This document shows, one piece after another, positions 1-5,809 of a stretch of DNA of 5,809 nt (the first letter of the stretch is position 1; each line of letters opens with the position of its first letter). Source of the stretch: Rhodobacter sp. (lineage in GTDB: Bacteria; Pseudomonadota; Alphaproteobacteria; Rhodobacterales; Rhodobacteraceae); NCBI GenBank assembly GCA_027482795.1, contig JAIXVS010000197.1, positions 1-5,809 of the forward strand, in the 5' to 3' direction. Both the position numbers and the translations under genes were made by a program. The notes beneath the pieces are model-generated. The model was given only the letters and a program-made list of their open reading frames with translations, was not told where the DNA came from and did no database searches.

Positions 1-1493
1 GCAATGTGCTGGCCACCAACCTGTCAACCTATGCGCTGTATGTCCAAACCCGCGATTTGGTCGATGCGCCTAATGTTGCCAAGAAACTGGCCGCGCTTTT
101 CCCTGAACTTGACGAGGCCGCGCTTTTGCGCCGCATGACCGATGGGCGCAGCTTTTTGTGGGTGCGCCGCACGCTGTCGCCCGAACAGATGCAGGCGGTA
201 CATGAAATTGGCGATCCGGGCCTGCTGTTTGGCGCACGCGAGATGCGGCTTTACCCTAACGGCCAGCTTGCGGCGCATGTTTTGGGCGGGGCCAGTTTTG
301 GCCACGAAGGCGTGGACAGCGCCGAAGTGATTGGCGTGGCGGGTGTGGAAAAGGCAATGGACGCGCGGCTGCGCGACCCTGCGCAAGCGGGCAAGCCGCT
401 GGCCTTGTCGCTGGATTTAACAGTGCAGACCACGGTGGAAGAGGTGCTGCAAACGGGTATTTCCATGCTGTCGGCCAAAGGCGGCGCTGCGATTTTGATG
501 GAGGTGGCTACGGGCGAGATTGTGGCCATGGCCGCTGGGCCCACATTTGATCCCAATGATCGGCCTGCCAACCCCACCTCTGGCAACCCCGATGACAGCC
601 CGCTGTTCAACCGCGCGGTGCAAGGGATTTACGAGCTGGGATCAACCTTCAAAATCTTTGCTGCTGCCCAAGCAATGGATTTGGGCCTTGTGAACCCCGA
701 TACGATGGTTGATGCCAATGCGCCGATGGTGTGGGGTAAGCATAAAATCGAAGAGTTCGAGAAAAAGAACTATGGCCCCCTTCTTTCGGTATCAGACGTT
801 ATTGCAAAATCATCCAACGTTGGCACCGCGCATATCGCGCTGATGATCGGCGGGGAGCGCCAGCAGGCGTTTCTAGAGGCACTGGGCCTGTTTGACCCCT
901 CGCCAGTGGAGGTGATCGAAGCGCCTTCTGCGCGGCCACTGCGCCCTGATCGCTGGCCCGAAATTGTGACCATTACAGCATCTTACGGCCATGGCATTTC
1001 AGGCAGCCCGATGAACCTTGCGGCGGCCTATGCCACGCTGGCCAATGGTGGGCGTTTGGTAAAGCCGACCATCCTGCACAATGACGCGCCCTATAACGGC
1101 CCGCAGGTTTTATCCGAAGCTGCGGCGGATGCATCGCTGACAATGCTGCGCCGCGTGGTTACCGAAGGCACCGCCAGCCTTGGCGATGTGGCGGGATACG
1201 AGGTGGGCGGTAAGACGGGCACGGCGGATAAGGTTAAAAAGGGTGGCGGGTATTATGAGGATAAGGTGGTTAATACCTTTGCGTCGGTCTTTCCCATATC
1301 AGACCCGAAATATGTGCTGATCGTCACGCTGGACGAGCCTGTCGAAACCTCGGGTGCAAAGGTAAAACGCACAGCGGGCTGGACGGCGGTTCCCGTGGCG
1401 GCAGAAATCATTCGCCGCACCGCGCCCTTGCTGGGGCTGCGGCCATTGGTTGATCCTGCTGGCGAAACTGCGATACTGCCCGTCAAGAATTAG
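1..1493 (+). CDS. ftsI: FtsI / PBP3, septal peptidoglycan D,D-transpeptidase (5'-partial)
   Basis: Monofunctional class B penicillin-binding protein that crosslinks peptidoglycan at the division septum, anchored in the inner membrane with its catalytic domain in the periplasm. The gene is cut by the left edge. The first complete codon is AAT at 3-5, and the opening residues N-V-L-A-T-N match the family's 'DRNG-x-x-LAT' segment, so the GTG at 6 is an internal Val codon and not the start. Counting that Val as residue 1, 495 residues remain. By comparison with full-length homologues, the missing part should be the cytoplasmic tail, the single membrane helix and the start of the non-catalytic domain. 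The catalytic motifs are intact: STFK (residues 213-216, nucleophile Ser213 at nt 642), SSN (269-271) and KTGT (403-406, nt 1212). The stop is TAG at 1491-1493. It is followed by murE after 33 nt, the usual dcw order. Identification is firm; genus-level placement is not possible. Confidence 0.96.
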   Translation, partial: NVLATNLSTYALYVQTRDLVDAPNVAKKLAALFPELDEAALLRRMTDGRSFLWVRRTLSPEQMQAVHEIGDPGLLFGAREMRLYPNGQLAAHVLGGASFGHEGVDSAEVIGVAGVEKAMDARLRDPAQAGKPLALSLDLTVQTTVEEVLQTGISMLSAKGGAAILMEVATGEIVAMAAGPTFDPNDRPANPTSGNPDDSPLFNRAVQGIYELGSTFKIFAAAQAMDLGLVNPDTMVDANAPMVWGKHKIEEFEKKNYGPLLSVSDVIAKSSNVGTAHIALMIGGERQQAFLEALGLFDPSPVEVIEAPSARPLRPDRWPEIVTITASYGHGISGSPMNLAAAYATLANGGRLVKPTILHNDAPYNGPQVLSEAAADASLTMLRRVVTEGTASLGDVAGYEVGGKTGTADKVKKGGGYYEDKVVNTFASVFPISDPKYVLIVTLDEPVETSGAKVKRTAGWTAVPVAAEIIRRTAPLLGLRPLVDPAGETAILPVKN

Positions 1494-1508
1494 CGCAGCC
1501 CTCTGCGC
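1493..1508 (+). other. Small inverted repeat overlapping the ftsI stop codon
   Basis: GCGCAG (1493-1498) and CTGCGC (1503-1508) form a perfect 6-bp stem around a CCCT loop; the first G is the last base of the ftsI TAG. No T-run follows, so it does not look like an intrinsic terminator. It lies only 9 nt before the putative murE ribosome-binding site. It could slightly affect mRNA stability or translation between ftsI and murE, or be chance in GC-rich DNA. The structure is seen in the sequence; any function is inference. Confidence 0.4.
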
Positions 1509-1516
1509 GCACTGGC

Positions 1517-1521
1517 AGGAT
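1517..1521 (+). promoter_or_regulatory. Ribosome-binding site of murE
   Basis: AGGAT lies 5 nt before the ATG at 1527 and matches part of the anti-Shine-Dalgarno complement. It supports the ATG at 1527 as the murE start; there is no competing ATG between the ftsI stop and this codon. Confidence 0.6.
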
Positions 1522-1526
1522 AAAGC

Positions 1527-3020
1527 ATGAACGATATTCCCCCCCCCGCGCCAAAGCGGCTGTCTGATCTGGGCCTGACCGCACGGGCAGGGCGCAATCC
1601 TTTGATTACGGGGCTGGCTGTAGACAGCCGCCATGCAGGGCAGGGGGCACTATTTGCCGCGCTGGCGGGCAGCCATGCGCATGGGGCGCAGTATATTGCG
1701 CAGGTGTTGCAAAAGGGTGCATCGGCCATTTTGACCGACCCTGCGGGGGCCGAGATTGCAGCCGCCGCGCTGGCGGGCAGTGATGCGGCGCTGGTGGTTT
1801 TGGATGACCCGCGCGAGGCGCTGGCCCGCGCAGCCGCCCTGTGGTTTGGCGCGCAGCCTGCCACTATGGTGGCGGTGACGGGCACGAATGGCAAAACATC
1901 CGTCGCCACCTTTACCCGCCAAATCTGGGCCGCGCTGGGGCACAGCGCCATCAATATCGGCACAACGGGGGTAGAAGGGGCGCTATCGGCCCCATCGGCG
2001 CATACCACGCCAGACCCGATCACCCTGCACGCGCTGCTGGCCCGCGCGGCGGGCGAAGGGGTAACCCACGGCGCGATGGAGGCGTCATCGCACGGGCTTG
2101 ATCAACACCGCATGGACGGGGTGCATCTGCGCGCGGCGGGTTTTACCAATTTTAGCCAAGATCATCTCGATTATCACAAAACCTTCGATGCCTATTTTGC
2201 GGCCAAGGCTGCGCTGTTTAGCCGCGTTCTGCCCGAAGACGGGGTGGCGGTGGTCAACATCAACGATGCCAAGGGTATCGAGGTGGCCGAAATTGCCGCC
2301 GCGCGCGGGCAGCGGGTGATAACCGTGGGCGCGGATGATGCGGCGACGTTGCAAATTGTGGGCCAGCGGTTTGATGCCAGCGGGCAGGATTTACGGCTGT
2401 TATGGGAAGGGCGGCCTTTTCAGGTGCGCCTCAGCCTAATCGGCGGGTTTCAGGCCGAAAACGTTGCCCTTGCGGCGGGGCTTGTGATTGGTGCAGGCGG
2501 CGCTGTGGGCGAGGTGATGGAGGTTCTGCCACAGCTTTCTGGCGTGCGCGGGCGGATGCAACTGGCGGGGCGGCGCAAGAATGGCGCATCTGTTTTTGTC
2601 GATTACGCCCATACGCCCGATGCAATTGCCACGGCAGCGCAGGCCCTGCGCCCGCATGTGATGGGGCGGATTGTGATTGTGTTTGGCGCGGGCGGCGACC
2701 GCGACACCACCAAGCGCCCTTTGATGGGGCAGGCCGCCGCGCGCCACAGCGATATGCAGATTGTAACTGATGACAACCCGCGCAGCGAAGACCCCGCAGC
2801 CATTCGCGCCGCCATTCTTGCCGCCTGCCCGACCGCGCTTGAGGTTGGCGACCGCGCCGAGGCGATTTTGCGCGGGGTGGATGCGCTGGGGGCAGGGGAC
2901 GCGCTGCTGATTGCAGGCAAGGGGCACGAGGCGGGCCAAACCATTGGCGGCACGGTTTATCCCTTTGACGATGTGGAACAGGCAAGCCTTGCGATTGCTG
3001 CGCTGGATGGGGTGCTATGA
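1527..3020 (+). CDS. murE: MurE, UDP-MurNAc-tripeptide synthetase (meso-diaminopimelate-adding)
   Basis: Cytoplasmic ATP-dependent ligase that adds meso-diaminopimelate to UDP-MurNAc-L-Ala-D-Glu (EC 6.3.2.13). At 497 residues it has normal family length. Visible motifs in order: the N-terminal UDP-binding domain with 'VDSR' (32-35); the ATP-binding P-loop GTNGKTS (119-125, nt 1881-1901); TTPDP (160-164) and SSH (187-189), which contact the UDP-MurNAc substrate; NFSQDHLDYH (208-217); Lys227 in YFAAKAALF, the position of the carbamylated lysine of Mur ligases; DYAHTPD (359-365); DNPR (416-419, nt 2772-2783), the hallmark of mDAP rather than L-Lys specificity; and GKGHE (464-468), which also lines the mDAP pocket. 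No key residue is missing. The second to fourth codons after Asp-Ile are CCC, giving a nine-C run near the start. The gene ends in an ATGA overlap with murF, suggesting coupled translation. Confidence 0.97.
   Translation: MNDIPPPAPKRLSDLGLTARAGRNPLITGLAVDSRHAGQGALFAALAGSHAHGAQYIAQVLQKGASAILTDPAGAEIAAAALAGSDAALVVLDDPREALARAAALWFGAQPATMVAVTGTNGKTSVATFTRQIWAALGHSAINIGTTGVEGALSAPSAHTTPDPITLHALLARAAGEGVTHGAMEASSHGLDQHRMDGVHLRAAGFTNFSQDHLDYHKTFDAYFAAKAALFSRVLPEDGVAVVNINDAKGIEVAEIAAARGQRVITVGADDAATLQIVGQRFDASGQDLRLLWEGRPFQVRLSLIGGFQAENVALAAGLVIGAGGAVGEVMEVLPQLSGVRGRMQLAGRRKNGASVFVDYAHTPDAIATAAQALRPHVMGRIVIVFGAGGDRDTTKRPLMGQAAARHSDMQIVTDDNPRSEDPAAIRAAILAACPTALEVGDRAEAILRGVDALGAGDALLIAGKGHEAGQTIGGTVYPFDDVEQASLAIAALDGVL
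1539..1547 (+). repeat. Nine-cytosine homopolymer at the 5' end of murE
   Basis: Nine consecutive C residues encode Pro5-Pro6-Pro7 of MurE. It is the longest single-base run I noticed in the window. The reading frame is intact as given, and the downstream frame encodes a full-length, motif-complete MurE, so the length shown here is the in-frame one. Confidence 0.9.
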
Positions 3021-4465
3021 TGTGGACAGCGGCTGATGCGGCGCGCGCGGCGGGCGGGGTGACGGCGGGCGATTGGGTGGCCACGGGCGTGTCAATTGAC
3101 ACCCGCACGCTGGCGGTGGGGGATTTATTTGTCGCGCTAAAGGCGCAGCGGGACGGGCATGATTTTGTACGCGCCGCGCTGGACAAGGGGGCGGCGGCGG
3201 CGCTTGTCTCGCGCAGACCCGATGGCATGGGCGATGATCCGCGCCTGCTGATGGTGCCCGAGGTTTTGCAAGGATTAGAGGGGCTTGGCCGCTTTGCCCG
3301 TGCGCGCACAAAGGCGCGGGTGGTTGGGGTGACAGGCTCGGTTGGGAAGACATCAACCAAAGAAATGCTGCGCAGCATTTTGGGCGGGCAGGGCCGCGTT
3401 CATGCCGCCGAAGCCAGCTATAACAACCATTGGGGCGTGCCGTTGACGCTGGCGCGGATGCCTGCGGAGGCCGATTTTGCGGTGATCGAAATTGGCATGA
3501 GCAATCCGGGCGAGATTGCCCCGCTGGCCCGCATGGCGCAATTGGATGTGGCGATGATTACCACTGTGGCGGCGGCGCATCTTGAGGCCTTTGGCACCCT
3601 AAGCGGGATTGCCCATGAAAAGGCCAGCATAATGGACGGGCTGCGCGTGGGCGGGGTGGCCGTGCTGCCGATGGGCGGTGATCTTGCACCAGACCTTTCG
3701 GATATATTGCTCGCCAAGGCGCGCGCGGTGGATGGGCAGATCGTGACCTTTGGCGCGGCCCCGTCGGCAGATTATGTTCTGACGCGCACAGCCTTTGCCA
3801 ATGGGGCAACGGTGGTGCAGGCAATGCATAAAGCGCGCCCGATGTTGTTCAAACTGTCGGTGCTGGGCGCGCATTTTGCCGCGAATGCCTTGGGCGCTGT
3901 GGCAGTGGCCGATGCCTTTGGGCTGGACCGCATGATCGCGCTGAATGATCTGGGCGCATGGTGCCCATCTGCGGGGCGCGGCGGGCGCGAGACGATTGTG
4001 ATGGACGCGATTGAAGGGCTGTCGTTTGATCTGCTGGACGATGCGTTTAACGCCAACCCCGCCTCGATGGCGGCGGCGCTGGATGTGCTGGCGGCCTGCG
4101 CGCCCAAACATGACGTGGGCCGCGTGGGCAATGGGCGGCGCATTGCCGTGCTGGGCGATATGCTGGAACTGGGGCCAGACGAGATGGCGCTGCATGGCGC
4201 CATTGCCCAGCATCCCGCCCTTGAGGCGGTTGATACCGTGCATTGCGTGGGGCCGCGGATGCAGGCGCTGTGGCAGGCTTTGCCGCGCGCCAAACGCGGC
4301 GAATGGGCGGCGCAAGCGGGCGATCTGGCATCGCGGGTGCGCGGTCTGATAGATGCGGGCGATGTTGTTTTGGTCAAATCATCCAAGGGCACAAAATGCG
4401 CGCTGATTGTTGACGCCCTGCGCAAATTGGGGCAGTCAGCACCCAGCGATAAGGGAGAGGCATAA
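3017..4465 (+). CDS. murF: MurF, UDP-MurNAc-tripeptide--D-alanyl-D-alanine ligase
   Basis: Last cytoplasmic Mur ligase: joins D-Ala-D-Ala to UDP-MurNAc-tripeptide using ATP (EC 6.3.2.10), giving the UDP-MurNAc-pentapeptide used by MraY. The 482 residues are slightly longer than the E. coli enzyme. Motifs: 'SIDTR' in the N-terminal substrate domain (26-30), P-loop GVTGSVGKTST (104-114, nt from 3326), YNNHWGVPLTL (135-145), EIGMSNPGEI (158-167), the HLEAFG segment (188-193), Lys202 in EKASI (201-205, expected carbamylated lysine), DDAFNANPASM (341-351) and LGDMLELG (379-386) in the C-terminal domain, and a lysine-rich VKSSKGTK (453-460) where many homologues have VKGS(R/K). The ATG at 3017 overlaps the murE stop in ATGA; a second ATG directly follows at 3020, so the start could be one codon later. 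There is no strong separate ribosome-binding site, consistent with translational coupling to murE. Confidence 0.97.
   Translation: MMWTAADAARAAGGVTAGDWVATGVSIDTRTLAVGDLFVALKAQRDGHDFVRAALDKGAAAALVSRRPDGMGDDPRLLMVPEVLQGLEGLGRFARARTKARVVGVTGSVGKTSTKEMLRSILGGQGRVHAAEASYNNHWGVPLTLARMPAEADFAVIEIGMSNPGEIAPLARMAQLDVAMITTVAAAHLEAFGTLSGIAHEKASIMDGLRVGGVAVLPMGGDLAPDLSDILLAKARAVDGQIVTFGAAPSADYVLTRTAFANGATVVQAMHKARPMLFKLSVLGAHFAANALGAVAVADAFGLDRMIALNDLGAWCPSAGRGGRETIVMDAIEGLSFDLLDDAFNANPASMAAALDVLAACAPKHDVGRVGNGRRIAVLGDMLELGPDEMALHGAIAQHPALEAVDTVHCVGPRMQALWQALPRAKRGEWAAQAGDLASRVRGLIDAGDVVLVKSSKGTKCALIVDALRKLGQSAPSDKGEA
4451..4460 (+). promoter_or_regulatory. Ribosome-binding site of mraY inside the end of murF
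   Basis: The purine-rich AAGGGAGAGG lies 4 nt before the mraY ATG at 4465 and encodes part of the last MurF residues (Lys-Gly-Glu). It is the strongest Shine-Dalgarno-like sequence in the window and fixes the mraY start, which overlaps the murF TAA by one base (TAATG). Confidence 0.8.
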
Positions 4466-5547
4466 TGTTCTACTGGCTGGCCGAATTTTCAGATGGCGGC
4501 GATTTTTTCAACCTTTTTCGCTATATCAGCTTTCGCGCGGGGATGGCTTTTGTCACCGCCTTGGTCTTTGGCTTTGTCTTTGGCCGCCCGCTGATTGATT
4601 TGTTGCGGCGCAGGCAAGGCAAGGGCCAGCCAATCCGCGAAGATGGGCCTGCGGGCCACTTTTCCAAAGCTGGCACGCCCACGATGGGGGGGCTGCTGAT
4701 TTTGTCAGCGTTGATGGTGGCAACCTTGCTGTGGGCGCGTCTGGACAGCCCCTATGTGTGGATCGTGGTGATGGTGACCACTGCCTTTGGCCTGATTGGC
4801 TTTGCCGATGATTATGCCAAAGTGTCCAAACAGAACACCAAAGGCGTGCCCGCGCGCGTGCGCATGGCGGCGGGGCTGGCGATTGCGCTGATGGCCACCT
4901 ATGCGGCGTCGGCCTTTCACCCTGCCGATCTGTCGTACCAATTGGCGGTGCCGCTGTTCAAAGATGTTCTGGTCAACCTGTCGTGGTTTTTCTTGCCCTT
5001 TGGCATGGTTGTGATCGTGGGCTCGGCCAATGCGGTGAACCTGACCGATGGGTTGGACGGGCTGGCCATTATGCCTGTGATGATTGCGGCGAGCACCTTG
5101 GGCGTTATTGCCTATGTCGTGGGCAATGCCAATTTCACCGATTATCTTGGCGTGCATTATGTGCCTGGCACGGGCGAGCTGCTTATCTTCGCATCCGCCC
5201 TGTTTGGCGCGGGCCTTGGGTTTTTGTGGTATAATGCCCCCCCTGCGGCGGTGTTCATGGGCGATACGGGCAGCCTTGCCCTTGGCGGGGCACTTGGCGC
5301 GATTGCCGTGTGTACCAAGCACGAGATTGTGCTGGCCATTGTTGGCGGTTTGTTTGTGGTTGAAGCGTTGTCGGTGATTATTCAAGTGGCCTATTTCAAA
5401 CGCACGGGCAAGCGCGTGTTCCTTATGGCCCCGATCCACCACCATTTCGAGAAAAAGGGTTGGGCCGAGCCGCAGATTGTTATTCGGTTTTGGATTATTT
5501 CGCTGATTTTGGCGATGATTGGCCTTGCGACGTTGAAGGTGCGGTAA
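4465..5547 (+). CDS. mraY: MraY, phospho-MurNAc-pentapeptide translocase (lipid I synthesis)
   Basis: Integral inner-membrane enzyme that transfers phospho-MurNAc-pentapeptide from UDP to undecaprenyl phosphate, making lipid I (EC 2.7.8.13). At 360 residues it equals the length I recall for E. coli MraY, and its C-terminal RFWIISL...IGLATLKVR (341-360) is nearly the same. Catalytic and family motifs: HFSKAGTPTMGG (65-76), DDYAK (115-119, the paired Asp115/Asp116), NLTDGLDGL (192-200), MGDTGS (265-270, Asp267) and PIHHHFE (323-329, the His triplet). About ten hydrophobic segments can be read, roughly at 20-43, 73-91, 96-113, 133-151, 171-189, 198-218, 237-256, 263-283, 287-308 and 336-357, as expected for the family. 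It directly follows murF in one transcription unit, placing consecutive pathway steps together. It is followed by a non-coding gap, unlike the other junctions here. No missing motif or frameshift. Confidence 0.98.
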   Translation: MFYWLAEFSDGGDFFNLFRYISFRAGMAFVTALVFGFVFGRPLIDLLRRRQGKGQPIREDGPAGHFSKAGTPTMGGLLILSALMVATLLWARLDSPYVWIVVMVTTAFGLIGFADDYAKVSKQNTKGVPARVRMAAGLAIALMATYAASAFHPADLSYQLAVPLFKDVLVNLSWFFLPFGMVVIVGSANAVNLTDGLDGLAIMPVMIAASTLGVIAYVVGNANFTDYLGVHYVPGTGELLIFASALFGAGLGFLWYNAPPAAVFMGDTGSLALGGALGAIAVCTKHEIVLAIVGGLFVVEALSVIIQVAYFKRTGKRVFLMAPIHHHFEKKGWAEPQIVIRFWIISLILAMIGLATLKVR

Positions 5548-5558
5548 GGCGGTGAAAA

Positions 5559-5574
5559 GGGGGCTTCCGCCCCC
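5559..5574. terminator. GC-rich hairpin after mraY; terminator-like on the minus strand
   Basis: GGGGGC (5559-5564), loop TTCC, GCCCCC (5569-5574): a perfect 6-bp stem, 11 nt after the mraY stop. On the + strand it is preceded by AAAA and followed by AAGCTT, so there is no U-tract. Read on the minus strand it becomes GGGGGC-GGAA-GCCCCC followed by TTTT, with a GNRA-type loop, which is closer to a classical intrinsic terminator. It may act in both directions, may protect the 3' end of the upstream mRNA, or may belong to a dispersed repeat. The stem is certain; the function is inferred. Confidence 0.55.
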
Positions 5575-5576
5575 AA

Positions 5577-5599
5577 GCTTGCGAAGGCACTTCGCAAGC
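5577..5599 (+). terminator. Ten-bp hairpin downstream of mraY
   Basis: GCTTGCGAAG (5577-5586), loop GCA, CTTCGCAAGC (5590-5599): a perfect 10-bp inverted repeat, the longest uninterrupted stem I noticed. A run of five T residues follows only at 5625-5629, 25 nt beyond the stem, too far for a standard intrinsic terminator. Together with the preceding hairpin it probably marks the 3' end of the mraY transcript or stabilises it against exonucleases. Whether transcription really stops here cannot be decided from sequence. Confidence 0.55.
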
Positions 5600-5640
5600 A
5601 TCGCTACGCTCACCCCCGAGGATATTTTTAGAGCAAGGAA
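5600..5640. repeat. Probable dispersed Rhodobacteraceae-type intergenic segment
   Basis: Right after the 10-bp hairpin comes ATCGCTACGCTC, then CCCCCGAGGATATTTTTA and GAGCAAGGAAG. From memory, near-identical CCCCCGAGGATATTT-plus-purine-rich strings recur between genes in Rhodobacteraceae genomes. Only one copy is in this window, so repetition cannot be shown here. No coding function is apparent. Confidence 0.4.
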
Positions 5641-5787
5641 GCAGGCAGGATTGGCTGACTACCATTAAGCGGCGCAGATCACGTGTTTTGCACGGTGGGT
5701 CACATAGCTGTGTGGGCACGAAAGGGTGATGCACCTGTGATCGGGGGGCCTGTTACGGCTGGGTGGCGCGATGGTGCGCTAAACCAA
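5641..5787 (+). promoter_or_regulatory. Non-coding stretch with several small potential hairpins (possible structured leader)
   Basis: Between the repeat-like block and the next start codon I see no convincing gene and no clear -35/-10 pair. The stretch contains closely spaced potential stems: CACAT/GTGTG (5701-5714, one G-U), GGTG/CACC (5725-5735, loop ATG), GCC/GGC (5748-5759) and TGGCGC/GCGCTA (5764-5781, one G-U). A longer-range pair, GATCAC (5677-5682) with GTGATC (5737-5742), encloses the first two. Short stems are common by chance in GC-rich DNA, and I do not recognise a known riboswitch family. It is the probable 5' untranslated region of the gene starting at 5801. Confidence 0.3.
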
Positions 5788-5788
5788 C

Positions 5789-5794
5789 GGAGAG
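5789..5794 (+). promoter_or_regulatory. Ribosome-binding site of the gene starting at 5801
   Basis: GGAGAG sits 6 nt before the ATG at 5801, near-ideal spacing for a Shine-Dalgarno site. It is the main reason to call a new coding region at the right edge. Confidence 0.65.
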
Positions 5795-5800
5795 ACCCGA

Positions 5801-5809
5801 ATGAAAACC
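5801..5809 (+). CDS. Start of an unidentified gene, cut by the right edge
   Basis: ATG-AAA-ACC (Met-Lys-Thr) follows a good ribosome-binding site. An in-frame TAA at 5780-5782 rules out a start further upstream, and no ATG, GTG or TTG lies in frame between that stop and 5801. Three codons are too few to name a product. In many Rhodobacterales dcw clusters murD follows mraY, but the MurD N-termini I remember from this group begin differently (Met-Ile-Pro type), and the 253-nt gap is unlike the tight packing upstream. The gene may be murD with a different start or an inserted gene. A Lys after Met could also open a signal peptide, but this is undecidable here. Confidence 0.5.

Noticed and set aside
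6..8. GTG as a possible start codon of ftsI
   Set aside because: The frame is open to the left edge, and the preceding codon (AAT) fits the conserved FtsI sequence. A start here would remove the membrane anchor. It is an internal valine of a truncated gene.
2431..3378. Long minus-strand open frame (315 codons) across the murE-murF junction
   Set aside because: It lies opposite two genes with complete conserved motifs. Its translation is rich in Arg, Pro, Ala and Ser without recognisable domains, as expected for an antisense frame in GC-rich coding DNA.
4705..5613. Long minus-strand open frame (302 codons) covering most of mraY and the hairpins
   Set aside because: It is antisense to the well-supported mraY. 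The product is a His/Arg/Asn/Gln-rich string without domain features, and the frame runs through the intergenic hairpins.
5651..5716. Sigma-70 promoter candidates beginning TTGGCT (5651) or TTGCAC (5688)
   Set aside because: At 16-18 bp spacing the matching -10 hexamers (such as GCAGAT or TGTGGG) fit the consensus poorly, so I do not call a promoter.
5714..5732. Sigma-54-like GGCAC...GC promoter in the last intergenic region
   Set aside because: The distance between the GG and GC dinucleotides is 14 nt instead of the required 10, so the element does not fit the -24/-12 consensus.
5495..5734. Minus-strand open frame (79 codons) over the mraY 3' end and intergenic block
   Set aside because: It reads through both hairpins and the repeat-like segment. 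Such frames arise from the repeat itself, and no domain is visible.
5771..5782. Tiny frame ATG-GTG-CGC-TAA just before the ribosome-binding site at 5789, as a leader peptide
   Set aside because: Only three codons, no ribosome-binding site of its own beyond generic G-rich sequence, and no run of regulatory codons. It serves only to show the in-frame stop upstream of 5801.

Overview
This window is a stretch of the division and cell-wall (dcw) cluster of an alphaproteobacterium, most likely a member of the Rhodobacterales/Rhodobacteraceae. The evidence is the high G+C content, the gene order ftsI-murE-murF-mraY on one strand, the general character of the proteins, and the sequence after mraY, whose hairpins and CCCCCGAGGATATTT core resemble sequence I remember between Rhodobacteraceae genes. 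The genus cannot be read from the sequence. The meso-diaminopimelate (mDAP) signature in MurE (DNPR) fits a Gram-negative cell wall.

Layout: the 3' part of ftsI (septal transpeptidase; N-terminus outside the window) runs to 1493. A 33-nt gap containing a small hairpin and a ribosome-binding site leads to murE (1527-3020). murE overlaps murF (3017-4465) by four bases (ATGA), and murF overlaps mraY (4465-5547) by one base (TAATG). All coding sequence lies on the + strand and fills almost everything up to 5547. The last 262 bases hold a GC-rich double hairpin just after mraY (5559-5599), a TATTTTTA stretch, about 170 nt with several small potential hairpins, and a new ribosome-binding site with an ATG at 5801. 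Only three codons of that next gene are visible.

The genes act in one pathway. In the cytoplasm MurE adds mDAP to UDP-MurNAc-L-Ala-D-Glu, and MurF adds D-Ala-D-Ala to complete the UDP-MurNAc-pentapeptide. MraY transfers that product to undecaprenyl phosphate in the inner membrane, making lipid I. After later steps encoded elsewhere, FtsI crosslinks the peptides at the septum. The overlaps suggest one polycistronic mRNA with translational coupling.

I see no new biological system in the coding part, which is a conserved housekeeping block with intact catalytic motifs. The points worth a second look are the non-coding segment after mraY, the break in tight gene packing there, and a nine-cytosine run at the start of murE.
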